DNA of 63,368 nt from Pseudomonas veronii (GCF_001439695.1 NZ_JYLL01000037.1:1-63368); one strand, 5' to 3'; counted from the stretch's first letter, positions 18,600-28,311 are shown. Translations and numbers: made by a program. Notes: generated by a model from the letters alone, not told the origin.

Positions 18600-19949
18600 C
18601 TACCAGAGTGGAACGACATAGCTGACATAAAAGCGGTTTTCATCCTGCACGGTAGCACCGGTAATGTCTGGGCTGGCGTGGGCGTTTTTCCAGGTCACGC
18701 CCAGGCCCTTGAGGGTGCCGGTCGGCACTTGGTAGGCCACGGCAACGTTACGTTCCCATTCGCTGGTAGTGCCCTGTGCGGTGCGGATGTCATCGCCGTG
18801 GGCATAGGCGGCGGAGAACGTCAGGCCGTTGAGGCCCAGTTTGCCGAAGTCATATTTGTATTGCGCCAGCCAGGTGCGTTCGCCGGCGTGCTGGAATTTG
18901 TTCAACTGCATGTTGGTCAGCGCCGGGGTGTCGGCACCCGAGCCGGGGCCCTGGCGGCTGTCGCCGCTGTTCAGGCCGGAATCCAGGTAGGGGAAGTCGC
19001 TGCTGCCGCTGTTTTTCTGGATGCCGAGGCCGACGGTATGACCTTCCAGGCTGTAGCTTTCCAACAGGCTGACGGTGGACTGGTTGATGCGGCCCTTGTT
19101 CACGCCATCGCCATAGACCCCCGCCGCGGCATAATCCTTGTCGCCATCGGCGTTACCGCCCACCCCCAGGCTGCGGAACATACGCACATCGGTGTCGATC
19201 GCACCGACCGACAACGCGTCATGGCGCTTGGCACCGAGGAAGAACTGTTGGTAGTAATCCTCAAGGTTGGAATACCACAGGCTGACGGTGGTGCCCGGCA
19301 AGCCGGTGTAGTCGGCACCGCCGAAGAGGAAGCGGTCGCTTTCCTTGGTGCCGCCCGCGGTGATCATGCCCTGGTCGCCGGTTTCATTGCGGATCTTGGT
19401 CTTGAAGATATCGCCACCGGTGAAGGTGAAGTCGCTGAGGTCCTTGGAGACCAGTTGCACACCGGTGTTGGTCTGCTGGTACAGGCGGCCGTCGGTGTTG
19501 GCCAGCACCGGGTTGTTGCCATACAGCGTACCGACCCGCAGTTCATCCTTGGCGAAGCGCATTTTGAACGTCGGGCTCAGCACGCCGAACTGGTCAGCGG
19601 ATTTACCGTCGTCCAGCGGGAACATGCTGCCGGGGTAGCGGCCCTGGTGATTCTTGTCATTGAGGTCGCCGCCGGAGTCCAGTTTCAAACCGTAAAACGC
19701 CTGCAAGTCGAGGCCGAAACCCACGGGGCCTTCGGTGTAGCCGGACTTGAAGTTGAACTCGAAACCCTGGCCCCAATCGCGAATGCTGTGGGCCTTGGCA
19801 TTGCTGCCGACCACGTCACGCCCCTGCTGGTTGAGATAGCGGTTGAGCAGGGTCACATCGGCGTGGCTGTCATCGATAAAATCGGCATGGGCGGACAGCA
19901 TAAAGCTCGCCATGGCGACACCGACCATGGGGCTTAATAACGTCTTCAT
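18600..19949 (-). CDS. OprD-family outer-membrane porin
   Basis: 449-residue precursor with a signal peptide (MKTLLSPMVGVAMASFMLS, cleavage near AHA/DF), followed by a beta-rich OprD domain that opens with the family pattern (DDSHADVTLLNRYLNQQGRD) and ends in a hydrophobic strand with a C-terminal aromatic (SYVVPLW). Family members pass amino acids, sugars or aromatic acids. The substrate here is not readable. It lies upstream of and apart from betT. Confidence 0.9.
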   Translation of the reverse strand: MKTLLSPMVGVAMASFMLSAHADFIDDSHADVTLLNRYLNQQGRDVVGSNAKAHSIRDWGQGFEFNFKSGYTEGPVGFGLDLQAFYGLKLDSGGDLNDKNHQGRYPGSMFPLDDGKSADQFGVLSPTFKMRFAKDELRVGTLYGNNPVLANTDGRLYQQTNTGVQLVSKDLSDFTFTGGDIFKTKIRNETGDQGMITAGGTKESDRFLFGGADYTGLPGTTVSLWYSNLEDYYQQFFLGAKRHDALSVGAIDTDVRMFRSLGVGGNADGDKDYAAAGVYGDGVNKGRINQSTVSLLESYSLEGHTVGLGIQKNSGSSDFPYLDSGLNSGDSRQGPGSGADTPALTNMQLNKFQHAGERTWLAQYKYDFGKLGLNGLTFSAAYAHGDDIRTAQGTTSEWERNVAVAYQVPTGTLKGLGVTWKNAHASPDITGATVQDENRFYVSYVVPLW

Positions 19950-20069
19950 TGTTACCGGTCTCCGTCACTGTTCTGAAATGAAAGCGTCAAACGCTTCACA
20001 CAATTACGCAGTGGCTAGATGACAGTTGCGCGTCAAAACGCGGCGGGGGCACATGAAATTAAGTTTAAG

Positions 20070-20091
20070 AAAGCCCCGTAATAGAGGCTTT
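20070..20091 (-). terminator. Probable terminator of betT
   Basis: AAAGCC at 20070-20075 and GGCTTT at 20086-20091 form a stem with extra G-C pairing in the loop, followed on the minus strand by TTCTTAAA. A second GC hairpin (CCCTGC/GCAGGG, 20110-20131) stands just before it. Confidence 0.6.
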
Positions 20092-20140
20092 GCGTGGGGG
20101 TAAAGCGCGCCCTGCCCACGCGGGAGCAGGGCCTGGAACA

Positions 20141-22141
20141 TCAACGCACCAAGTGCAGGAACTGCAGGTGGCGCTCGTACTGGTCGAGAATATCGTTGAT
20201 GACCTGCTCCTTGGTATAGCCCACCAGATCGTAGTCCTGGCTGCCCTCGCTCAAGTGGACTTCGGCCCGGTAGTAGCGACGGTTGTTGAGCTCCTTGGAA
20301 CCCATGCCGCCACGGGCAAACGACGGTGTGAAGTACCCGCGCATTTGTACCTGATAAACGAACGGGTGCTCTTCGCCATGGCCGATTTCCAGGCTGACGC
20401 TGTCGTTGGACGGGTCAGGCTGGGTGACCACATTCAGGCCCTTCTCGACGAACACAGCGGTCACTTCTTCAATCGCCGGGCGTACCGTCGACTCAAGGAA
20501 GCGGTACACCTCGTCGCGCGACGGGAAATGCACCGCCTGGCTCAAACGCTGGCGCCAACCGCCACGGCCCTTGCGCGCCGCGGACACAGGGGCCAACGAA
20601 TGCAGTTGGGCGATCTGCTTCTGCGATTCGAGGTAGAAGGCTTTGTGCAGCCCCCACATCATCAGCAGCAGGATCAACGAGAACGGCAACGAGGTCAGCA
20701 CCACCGCCGATTTCAGCGAATCGATACTGCCGGCAAACAGCAAGGCACTGGTCACCAGCGCAGTCATCGCGCCCCAGAACACCCGCAGCCACTTCGGCCC
20801 GTCTTCATCGGCGTTGCCGCCTTTGGATGACAGCGTGGACAGCACCACGGTGCCGGAGTCGGCGGAGGTGACGAAGAACACGAAGCTGATAAACACCGTG
20901 ACCGCGATCACCGTCTTGCTCCACGGGTAGGTTTCCAGCAGCAGGTAGAGGCTCATCGACGGGTCATCGATGGCCGACTGGCCGAGCGCCGTCATCCCGT
21001 GATTGAGCACCTGGTCGATGGCGCTGTTGCCGAAGATCGACATCCACGCCAGGGTGAAACCCAGCGGGATCAGCAGCACGCCAAACACGAATTCGCGGAT
21101 GGTGCGGCCACGGGAAATACGCGCGATAAACAGGCCCACGAACGGCGACCAGGCAATCCACCAGGCCCAGTAGAACACGGTCCAGCCACCCAGCCAGTCG
21201 CTTGGCTTGTCGTAGGCGTAGACGTCGAAACTCTTGGTCGGCAGTGCGCCGAGGTAGTCGCCGATGTTCTGGATCAGGGTGTTGAGCAAGTGCTGGGTGG
21301 GCCCGGCGAACAACACGAACAGCAGCAGCGCACAGGCCAGCAGCATGTTGATGTCGGACATCACGCGCACGCCCTTGTCCACGCCGGCCACCGCCACCAG
21401 GATCGCCGCCCCCATCATCAGGGTGATCAGGCCGACCTGGATCCACTGGGTGTGGGCAATGCCAAACAGGTAATCCAACCCGGCGTTGAGGTGCAGCACA
21501 CCAAAGCCCATGTCGGCACCGAGGCCGAACACCGTGGCGATGATGCCGAAGCCGTCCACCGCGTAGCCGATCGGGCCGTTGATGCGCTTGCCGATCAGCG
21601 GGTACAGCGCCGAACGCAACGCCAGCGGCAGGTTATGCCGGTAGGCGAAGTACGCGAGGGCCATGCCGACAAAGGCGAACACGCCCCAGCCATGCAGGCC
21701 CCAGTGCAGAAACAGGATCTGCATGGCCTGGCGCGCGGCATCGGCGTTCATCGCCGCGCCCTGGGGCGGTTGCACCAGGTGCGTCAGCGGCTCGGAGACG
21801 CAAAAGAAAAACAGCGTGATGCTGATCCCGGCGGCGAACAGCATGCCGGCCCAGGACAGGTAACTGAACTCGGGCTCGTCGTGGTCGGCACCGAGTTTTA
21901 TCTTGCCGTAGCCCGATAGCGCGGTGACCACCACGAAGACCAGATACAGAGTCATCGCGAGCATGTAGTACCAGCCGACCGTATTGGCCGCCCAGTTTTG
22001 CGCCGCCAGCAACCAGGCACCGGCCTGTTGCGGGATGGCGATGACGATGATGCCAAACAGCAGGATGAAGCTTGCGGCGAAATAGAACACGGGCGCATTC
22101 ATACGCACCAGACCGCTGGGTGGGGTGGTCGATGCACTCAT
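20141..22141 (-). CDS. betT: BCCT-family choline transporter
   Basis: 666-residue transporter of choline, imported for glycine-betaine synthesis under osmotic stress. It has twelve hydrophobic segments, the BCCT tryptophan-rich stretch GWTVFYWAWWIAWSPFVG, and a long hydrophilic C-terminal tail (about 500-666) of the kind that makes BetT osmosensitive. No betIBA is next to it. A perfect palindrome upstream at 22235-22260 may bind the TetR-family regulator BetI. Confidence 0.93.
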   Translation of the reverse strand: MSASTTPPSGLVRMNAPVFYFAASFILLFGIIVIAIPQQAGAWLLAAQNWAANTVGWYYMLAMTLYLVFVVVTALSGYGKIKLGADHDEPEFSYLSWAGMLFAAGISITLFFFCVSEPLTHLVQPPQGAAMNADAARQAMQILFLHWGLHGWGVFAFVGMALAYFAYRHNLPLALRSALYPLIGKRINGPIGYAVDGFGIIATVFGLGADMGFGVLHLNAGLDYLFGIAHTQWIQVGLITLMMGAAILVAVAGVDKGVRVMSDINMLLACALLLFVLFAGPTQHLLNTLIQNIGDYLGALPTKSFDVYAYDKPSDWLGGWTVFYWAWWIAWSPFVGLFIARISRGRTIREFVFGVLLIPLGFTLAWMSIFGNSAIDQVLNHGMTALGQSAIDDPSMSLYLLLETYPWSKTVIAVTVFISFVFFVTSADSGTVVLSTLSSKGGNADEDGPKWLRVFWGAMTALVTSALLFAGSIDSLKSAVVLTSLPFSLILLLMMWGLHKAFYLESQKQIAQLHSLAPVSAARKGRGGWRQRLSQAVHFPSRDEVYRFLESTVRPAIEEVTAVFVEKGLNVVTQPDPSNDSVSLEIGHGEEHPFVYQVQMRGYFTPSFARGGMGSKELNNRRYYRAEVHLSEGSQDYDLVGYTKEQVINDILDQYERHLQFLHLVR

Positions 22142-22234
22142 GAACGATGCACCCCTGAGGTGTGAGATGTGGCTGTGAATAACGGACTCAGCAAAGGTAA
22201 GCCTCCTGTTGTGAGCGGGCAGCGAACCACCGAT

Positions 22235-22260
22235 TTAACTTGAACGAACGTTCAAGTTAA
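22235..22260. promoter_or_regulatory. Perfect palindrome upstream of betT, candidate TetR-family (BetI) operator
   Basis: TTAACTTGAACG, AA, then CGTTCAAGTTAA: two 12-bp arms without mismatch, about 95 bp before the betT start. Such TTGAACGxxCGTTCAA-like sites are typical of TetR-family operators. BetI is the expected regulator of choline genes, but no regulator is encoded near. The rest of the betT-epsC gap (22142-22526) holds only this site and a REPIN. Confidence 0.65.
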
Positions 22261-22407
22261 ACATGGATAGGCGGTTTTGGACTAATCGCAGGGCTGAGTG
22301 GTAGGTGATTCCTACACTAGCTCAAGGACTGGTATGACGCCTGGGCGAGGCAAATCATCCAGCGGTTGCCGACTGAAATACCGCTCACATTTGAAACGCA
22401 GTCACCC

Positions 22408-22497
22408 TGTGGGAGGGGGCTTGCCCCCGATTGCGGTGGGTCAGCCAGCACATGCATTGGGCGGCCCACCGCTATCGGGAGCAAGCTCCCTCCCACA
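22408..22497. repeat. REPIN (class I), betT-epsC gap
   Basis: Inverted TGTGGGAGGGGGCTTGC ends; the right arm reads GCAAGCTCCCTCCCACA with one change. Lies 30 bp beyond the epsC stop. Confidence 0.9.
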
Positions 22498-22526
22498 GGT
22501 TTGTGTGTGATGTTTAAGGGCGTGCG

Positions 22527-23453
22527 TTACTTTTGGGTGCCGTCGTCATGCTGCAGATTCGCCTGCGTGATGTTCGCCCCCACCGGTACGCTGCGGGTCA
22601 GCCACACGTTGCCGCCAATGGTCGAGCCCTTGCCGATGGTGATCCGCCCGAGGATCGTCGCCCCGGCATAGATCACCACGTCGTCCTCGACGATCGGATG
22701 GCGTGGATGGCCTTTCTGCAACTGCCCGTCCTCATCCGCCGGGAAGCGCTTGGCGCCCAACGTCACCGCCTGGTAGATACGCACGCGCTCGCCGATGATC
22801 GCGGTTTCGCCAATCACCACACCCGTGCCGTGGTCGATAAAGAAACTCGGGCCGATCTGCGCGCCGGGGTGTATGTCGATGCCGGTGGCCGAGTGGGCGA
22901 TCTCCGCGCTGATGCGCGCCAACAACGGCAGGCCGGCGCGGTACAGATGATGGGCCAGGCGATGGTGAATCACCGCCAGTATCCCCGGATAGCACAGCAG
23001 CACTTCATCCACACTGCGCGCAGCCGGGTCGCCGTGGTAGGCGGCCAGCACATCGGTGTCCAACAGGCTGCGCAGGGACGGCAAGGCCAGGGCGAAATCC
23101 TGGATCAGGCGGATGGCGCGGGCGTCGACCTCACTGTCATCCTGGCCGCTCTGGCGCGCGGCGTAGCGCAGTTCCAGGCGCGCTTGGCCGAGCAAGGCAT
23201 TCAAGGCGACGTCGAGGGTGTGGCCGACGTAGAAATCTTCACTTTCCTCACGCAGGTCCACCGGCCCCAGGCGCATCGGAAACAGCGCGCCGCACAGCGC
23301 TTCGAGGATCTGCGCCACGGCCTCGCGCGAAGGCAGCTCACGACCGCCGTGCTCGCCACTCATGCGGCCATTGCGCGCTCGCCACTGGTCCCGCGCGCTG
23401 CGCAGTTGGCTGACAATGGTGGGTAATTGCCAATGACTGGAACGCTCACTCAC
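22527..23453 (-). CDS. epsC: Serine O-acetyltransferase (EpsC/CysE type, GTG start)
   Basis: Makes O-acetylserine, the carbon acceptor for sulfide in cysteine synthesis. The GTG at 23453 with AGGAG eight bases upstream gives a 308-residue protein; the longer reading to 23543 has no such site. The C-terminal left-handed beta-helix repeats carry the catalytic region (DIHPGAQIGPSFFIDHGTG, then ETAIIG). It is divergent from dcyD over a 166-bp gap that contains two TTCTTA/TAAGAA elements, so the pair probably shares control. Confidence 0.9.
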   Translation of the reverse strand: MSERSSHWQLPTIVSQLRSARDQWRARNGRMSGEHGGRELPSREAVAQILEALCGALFPMRLGPVDLREESEDFYVGHTLDVALNALLGQARLELRYAARQSGQDDSEVDARAIRLIQDFALALPSLRSLLDTDVLAAYHGDPAARSVDEVLLCYPGILAVIHHRLAHHLYRAGLPLLARISAEIAHSATGIDIHPGAQIGPSFFIDHGTGVVIGETAIIGERVRIYQAVTLGAKRFPADEDGQLQKGHPRHPIVEDDVVIYAGATILGRITIGKGSTIGGNVWLTRSVPVGANITQANLQHDDGTQK

Positions 23454-23619
23454 GGTATTCACTCCTGACAAAATGGCCATCACTTTACGATAGGCACCCC
23501 GGCTGCTCTTAAGAACCAATGGTGCAATGCTAAGAACCATCAAGCATAAACGATTGGCGGTTGCCCGATGAAAAGTGCCTGCCTATAGTCGCCCCATCAC
23601 TTAGCAACCGTGCGTAGCC

Positions 23620-24615
23620 ATGATCAAACAACAGCTCGACCGTTTTAACCGCCTGGAACTGCTGGGCGGCGCCACTGCCCTGGAAAAACTCGAGCGGCTG
23701 TCGACCTGGCTGGGCAGGGACATCTACGTCAAGCGCGACGACACCACACCGCTGGCCATGGGCGGCAACAAGCTGCGCAAACTCGAATACCTGGCGGCCG
23801 ATGCCATCGCCCAGGGCGCCGATACCCTGGTGACCGCCGGGGCCATCCAGTCCAACCACGTGCGCCAGACCGCCGCGCTGGCCGCCAAGCTGGGCCTGGG
23901 CTGCGTCGCTCTGCTGGAAAATCCCACCGGCACCGAAGACCCCAACTACCTCGGCAACGGCAACCGTCTGCTGCTGGACCTGTTCGACGCCAAGGTCGAG
24001 TTGGTAGAGAACCTCGACAACGCCGACGACCAGCTCAACGCCCTCGCCGATCGCCTGCGCAGCAACGGCAAGAAGCCGTACCTGGTGCCCATCGGCGGTT
24101 CCAACGCGCTCGGCGCCCTGGGTTATGTGCGGGCCGGGCTGGAACTGGCCGCGCAGATCGAAGACAGCGGTCTGGAATTCGCCGCCGTGGTCTTGGCCTC
24201 GGGCAGTGCGGGCACCCACAGCGGCCTGGCCCTGGCGTTGAGCGAAGTGCTGCCGCAGTTGCCAGTGATCGGCATCACCGTATCGCGCACTGAAGAAGCG
24301 CAGTTCCCGAAAGTGCAGGGCCTGGCCGAGCGCACCGCCGCGTTGCTCGGTGTGGACATCCCCGAGGCCTTCAAGGTGATCCTGTGGGACGAATACTTCG
24401 GCCCGCGTTATGGTGAACCGAACGCCGGCACCCTTTCAGCGGTCAAGCTATTGGCGAGCCAGGAAGGCTTGCTGCTCGACCCGGTCTACACTGGCAAGGC
24501 CATGGCCGGCTTGCTGGACGGTATCGGGCGTCAGCGCTTTGAGGATGGCCCGATCATTTTCCTGCATACCGGTGGGGCGCCGGCGTTGTTTGCTTACAAC
24601 GCCGTATTTAACTGA
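23620..24615 (+). CDS. dcyD: D-cysteine desulfhydrase (PLP)
   Basis: Breaks D-cysteine to pyruvate, sulfide and ammonia. 331 residues of the ACC-deaminase/DcyD family. PLP-binding K51 is in MGGNKLRKLEYL, followed by the Asn/His of QSNHVRQTA and the phosphate-binding VLASGSAGTHSG. Next to it is a cystine ABC transporter in the same direction, as in E. coli dcyD-tcyJLN. A REPIN separates them, so they may be separate transcripts. Confidence 0.94.
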   Translation: MIKQQLDRFNRLELLGGATALEKLERLSTWLGRDIYVKRDDTTPLAMGGNKLRKLEYLAADAIAQGADTLVTAGAIQSNHVRQTAALAAKLGLGCVALLENPTGTEDPNYLGNGNRLLLDLFDAKVELVENLDNADDQLNALADRLRSNGKKPYLVPIGGSNALGALGYVRAGLELAAQIEDSGLEFAAVVLASGSAGTHSGLALALSEVLPQLPVIGITVSRTEEAQFPKVQGLAERTAALLGVDIPEAFKVILWDEYFGPRYGEPNAGTLSAVKLLASQEGLLLDPVYTGKAMAGLLDGIGRQRFEDGPIIFLHTGGAPALFAYNAVFN

Positions 24616-24631
24616 ATAAACAGGGATCAAC

Positions 24632-24722
24632 ATGTGGGAGGGGGCTTGCCCCCGATAGCGGTGGGTCAGTGATACATGCATAAACTGACACGGCCCTATC
24701 GGGGGCAAGCCCCCTCCCACAT
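24632..24722. repeat. REPIN (class I), dcyD-tcyJ gap
   Basis: Inverted TGTGGGAGGGGGCTTGCCCCCGATAG arms with a short centre. The rest of the gap to 24894 is AT-rich (24723-24790) and probably holds the tcyJ promoter. Confidence 0.92.
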
Positions 24723-24894
24723 TGGATTAAGTACATATTCAAAAATAGAATATCAATTTAGATTTATATTATTTTCAAGTCTTAAAAACCGGCTTTATCA
24801 TCGCGCCGTAGGCGAAGACGCGCTACGCGCTTTAAGGCAGGATACGTCTACCGCGTCACCTGCTTCGCTCAACATAACAACACAGGGGCTCTTC

Positions 24895-25689
24895 ATGACT
24901 ATTTCTGTATTCCGTCGCACATTGCTGGTCGGCACACTGGGCCTGGCCCTCGGCGCTGGTTGGTTGGGCCAGGCCGTGGCTGGCGAACAGTTGGGCAACA
25001 TCAAGAAAGCCGGTGAGATCAAGATCGGTCTCGAAGGCACTTACCCACCGTTCAGCTTTGTCGACGAAAGCGGCAAGCTCAGCGGTTTCGAGGTCGAGCT
25101 GTCGGAGGCGCTGGCCAAGGAGCTGGGCGTCAAGGTCAAACTGCAGGCCACGCCATGGGACGGCATCCTCGCCGCCCTGGAATCCAAGCGCCTGGATGCG
25201 GTCGTCAACCAAGTGACCATCTCCGAAGAGCGCAAGAAGAAGTACGACTTCTCCAAGCCTTATACCGTCTCCGGTATCCAGGCCCTGACCCTGGCCAAAA
25301 ACGTCGACACCATCAAGACCGCCGACGACCTGGCCGGCAAGAAAGTCGGCGTGGGCCTGGGCACCAACTACGAACAATGGCTCAAGGACAATCAGCCCAA
25401 AGCCATCATCAAGACCTACAACGATGACCCCACCAAGTTCCAGGACCTGCGCATCGGCCGCATCGACGCGATTCTGATCGACCGCCTCGCCGCACTCGAA
25501 TACGCCAAGAAAGCCAAGGACACTGCCGCCGCCGGCGACGCCTTCTCCCGCCAGGAAGCCGGTATTGCCCTGCGCAAAGGCGAGCCGGAATTGCTCGAGG
25601 CCGTGAACAAGGCGCTCGACAAACTGCGCGCCGACGGCACCTTGAAGAAGCTGTCCGAGAAGTACTTCAACGCTGACGTCACTCAATAA
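24895..25689 (+). CDS. tcyJ: Cystine ABC transporter substrate-binding protein
   Basis: Periplasmic L-cystine binding protein, 264 residues from the ATG at 24895 (MTISVFRRTLLVGT). The longer in-frame reading crosses the REPIN. A signal peptide ends near AVA/GEQ. The SBP_bac_3 domain shows the family opening (IKIGLEGTYPPFSF) and the amino-acid binding EVELSEALAKELG region. It overlaps tcyL by one base (TAATG). Confidence 0.93.
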   Translation: MTISVFRRTLLVGTLGLALGAGWLGQAVAGEQLGNIKKAGEIKIGLEGTYPPFSFVDESGKLSGFEVELSEALAKELGVKVKLQATPWDGILAALESKRLDAVVNQVTISEERKKKYDFSKPYTVSGIQALTLAKNVDTIKTADDLAGKKVGVGLGTNYEQWLKDNQPKAIIKTYNDDPTKFQDLRIGRIDAILIDRLAALEYAKKAKDTAAAGDAFSRQEAGIALRKGEPELLEAVNKALDKLRADGTLKKLSEKYFNADVTQ

Positions 25690-26354
25690 TGGAAGCAGGT
25701 TTCCAACTCGCGCTGGACTCCGCGCCCTTTCTGCTCAAGGGCGCGTATTTCACGGTAATCCTCAGCCTCGGCGGGATGTTTTTCGGCTTGCTGCTGGGCT
25801 TCGGCCTGGCCTTGATGCGCCTGTCGCGCTTCATGCTGCTGCGCGGCGTCGCTCGCGTCTACGTGTCGTTCTTTCGCGGCACGCCCCTGCTGGTGCAACT
25901 GTTCCTGATCTACTACGGCTTGCCGCAAGTGGGCATCGAGCTGGACCCGATCCCGGCCGCCATGATCGGCTTCTCGCTGAACATGGCCGCCTACGCCTGT
26001 GAAATCCTGCGTGCCGCCATCGCGTCCATCGAGCGCGGCCAGTGGGAAGCCGCGGCCAGTATCGGCATGACCCGCGCGCAGACCCTGCGTCGGGCCATCC
26101 TGCCGCAAGCGATGCGTACCGCGTTGCCGCCGCTGGGCAACAGCTTTATTTCGCTGGTCAAGGACACCGCGCTGGCGGCCACCATCCAGGTGCCCGAGCT
26201 GTTCCGCCAGGCGCAACTGGTGTCGGCGCGCACCTTCGAAATCTTCACCATGTATCTGTCCGCCGCCCTGATCTACTGGGTCCTGGCAAGCATCCTGGCG
26301 CATTTTCAAAATCGTCTGGAAGACCGGGTCAACCGGCATGACCTGGAGTCTTGA
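25689..26354 (+). CDS. tcyL: Cystine ABC transporter permease
   Basis: 221-residue permease of the HisM/GlnP polar amino-acid group; the RGTPLLVQLF loop and EAA-type loop (EAAASIGMTRAQTLRRAILPQAMR) are clear. It starts inside the tcyJ stop and ends 3 bp before tcyN. In E. coli the matching complex imports cystine with high affinity. Confidence 0.94.
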   Translation: MEAGFQLALDSAPFLLKGAYFTVILSLGGMFFGLLLGFGLALMRLSRFMLLRGVARVYVSFFRGTPLLVQLFLIYYGLPQVGIELDPIPAAMIGFSLNMAAYACEILRAAIASIERGQWEAAASIGMTRAQTLRRAILPQAMRTALPPLGNSFISLVKDTALAATIQVPELFRQAQLVSARTFEIFTMYLSAALIYWVLASILAHFQNRLEDRVNRHDLES

Positions 26355-26357
26355 AGC

Positions 26358-27104
26358 ATGATCGTGGTTGAAAAACTGACCAAACAATTCAACGGCCAGG
26401 TGGTGCTCAACGGCATCGACCTGGAGGTCAAGGAAGGCGAAGTCGTCGCCATCATCGGCCCCAGCGGCTCCGGCAAGACCACGTTCCTGCGCTGCCTGAA
26501 CTTCCTCGAAACCCCCACCAGCGGTCGCATCAAGGTCGGTGACATCGAGATCGACAGCAGCAAACCGCTCAACCAGCAACAGGGCCTGGTGCGGCGCCTG
26601 CGCCAGCACGTGGGTTTTGTGTTCCAGAACTTCAACCTGTTCCCGCACCGCACCGCGCTGGAAAACGTCATCGAAGGCCCGACCGTGGTCAAGAAGATGC
26701 CCCGTGAGGCCGCGACCGCCCTGGGCCGCACGCTGTTGGCGCGGGTCGGCCTGGCCGGCAAGGAAGACGCCTACCCCCGGCGCCTCTCCGGCGGCCAGCA
26801 ACAGCGCGTGGCGATTGCCCGGGCGTTGGCCATGGAGCCGGAGGTGATCCTGTTCGACGAACCCACCTCGGCCCTCGACCCGGAACTGGTGGGCGAAGTG
26901 CTGGCGACCATTCGCAGCCTGGCCGAAGAAAACCGCACCATGGTGATCGTCACCCACGAAATGAGCTTTGCCCGGGATGTCGCCAACCGGGTGATCTTCT
27001 TCGACAAAGGGGTGATCGTGGAGCAAGGCGAGGCCAAGGCGTTGTTCGCCAACCCCAGGGAAGAACGCACGAAACAGTTCCTGAGCAAGTTTCTCGCGCA
27101 TTGA
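26358..27104 (+). CDS. tcyN: Cystine ABC transporter ATP-binding protein
   Basis: 248-residue ABC ATPase. Walker A GPSGSGKT, signature LSGGQQQRVAIARA and Walker B VILFDEPTSALDP are complete. It is last gene of tcyJLN; a 14-bp GC-rich hairpin follows its stop. Confidence 0.94.
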   Translation: MIVVEKLTKQFNGQVVLNGIDLEVKEGEVVAIIGPSGSGKTTFLRCLNFLETPTSGRIKVGDIEIDSSKPLNQQQGLVRRLRQHVGFVFQNFNLFPHRTALENVIEGPTVVKKMPREAATALGRTLLARVGLAGKEDAYPRRLSGGQQQRVAIARALAMEPEVILFDEPTSALDPELVGEVLATIRSLAEENRTMVIVTHEMSFARDVANRVIFFDKGVIVEQGEAKALFANPREERTKQFLSKFLAH

Positions 27105-27127
27105 CGCGCGCCCACCGGCAGCACAAC

Positions 27128-27157
27128 GCGTGTGGGGGAGCCCGCTCCCGCACACGC
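27128..27157. repeat. GC-rich palindrome after tcyN
   Basis: GCGTGTGGGGGAGC and GCTCCCGCACACGC pair with one mismatch over a 2-3 nt centre. It looks like a single REP arm or a terminator of tcyJLN. The remainder of the 306-bp gap also holds a long stem-loop (AATCGTTCC at 27331-27339 with GGAACGATT at 27375-27383), about 30 bp before the next start. Confidence 0.6.
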
Positions 27158-27410
27158 CCGGCCTGCCTGGGTAAAACAGCCCCCGCGCCACCCCCGAAAT
27201 TCCCGCGCCCAGTCAGACCGTTCTGAATCGTCCCAAACCCGCCGTTTAGCCTTTTGCCGCCATTGACGCCCTCCGGCCAACGCTCTTATCTAGCGCCCAG
27301 AGGATTGGATCCTATCCCGGCTTTTCACTGAATCGTTCCTTTCGGCCCCCGTCGCGTTCCCGCGCCAAGGGTCCGGAACGATTGCTGCTGGCTGCATCAA
27401 GGAGATTACT

Positions 27411-28175
27411 ATGACGCGCACCGCAACCCCGGCCCTGCTCACTGCCCCGACCCTGCCCCAGGCACTTGGCAACGGCATCAACGCCCTGGCCGCCACACAG
27501 CTGCAAGTCGACATCGCGCCCTACCCCGGCATGGATGAGGGTGACCTGATCGAGCTGTTCTGGAACAACTGCTTTGCCGACTCGCGGCGTATCACCGCGT
27601 GCAAGGTCGGCACCGCCACCCAACTGCGGGTGCCGGAAAGCTTTGTGCAGGACGGCCATGCGCGGGTTCACTACCAGGTCATGCAGATCGGCCACGGCCC
27701 CGCACGCTCAGCGGTGACCACGGTGCAGGTCAAGACCAACTACCCGGGCGGCCAACCGAGCGCGCTGTACAGCGACGAAAACCAGAACCTCGCCCCTGTG
27801 GGCCTGCCCGACATGATTCGTCGCTACGGCGTCAACAGCAGCCAGGTGCGGCGCGGTATTCCGCTGACCATCGAACCCTACCTGAACATGACCCGCGGCG
27901 ACGCCATCACCCTGCGCTGGGGCGATGCGCGCCTGGACCTGCCGAAAATACAGGCCCGAGCCGTCGGCATCGCGGTGCAGGTGTGGGTGCCGTCGGCGAT
28001 CATCATCGAAGCCGGCGACGACAGCCGGCTGGACGTCACGTACTGCATTCTCGATCGGGTGGGCAATAACTCACGCTGGGCGCCGGCCCGCACACTGCGC
28101 ATCGCCGCCTATGTGCCGGCGACGCCGAAGCGCCCTTCCAGCGCCGCGCAGATCTATCAACCGCGTCGCCCCTGA
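27411..28175 (+). CDS. Hypothetical protein with two internal beta-rich repeats
   Basis: I do not recognise this 254-residue family. It has no signal peptide or membrane segment. Two related blocks are visible: about 30-108 (LQVDIAPYPGMDEGDLIELFW) and about 150-232 (IPLTIEPYLNMTRGDAITLRW), both continuing with a VGxAxQxxVP motif, and then a VxYxVxx/VTYCILD strand. The alternation suggests Ig-like beta sandwiches. RBS AAGGAG precedes the ATG. It lies between cystine uptake and the sfn genes; no function is implied. Confidence 0.8.
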   Translation: MTRTATPALLTAPTLPQALGNGINALAATQLQVDIAPYPGMDEGDLIELFWNNCFADSRRITACKVGTATQLRVPESFVQDGHARVHYQVMQIGHGPARSAVTTVQVKTNYPGGQPSALYSDENQNLAPVGLPDMIRRYGVNSSQVRRGIPLTIEPYLNMTRGDAITLRWGDARLDLPKIQARAVGIAVQVWVPSAIIIEAGDDSRLDVTYCILDRVGNNSRWAPARTLRIAAYVPATPKRPSSAAQIYQPRRP

Positions 28176-28311
28176 AGCGTGGGTAACGGCCCTTCTATGC
28201 ATATTCCTAAAAGTTAGTTTATTTAAATATTTAACACGTTTAGGGTATATAAACCGGACCACCGGACATTCCTGATTGTTTTGTTTCCATTTCATTGAAT
28301 GCGAGGTCGGT

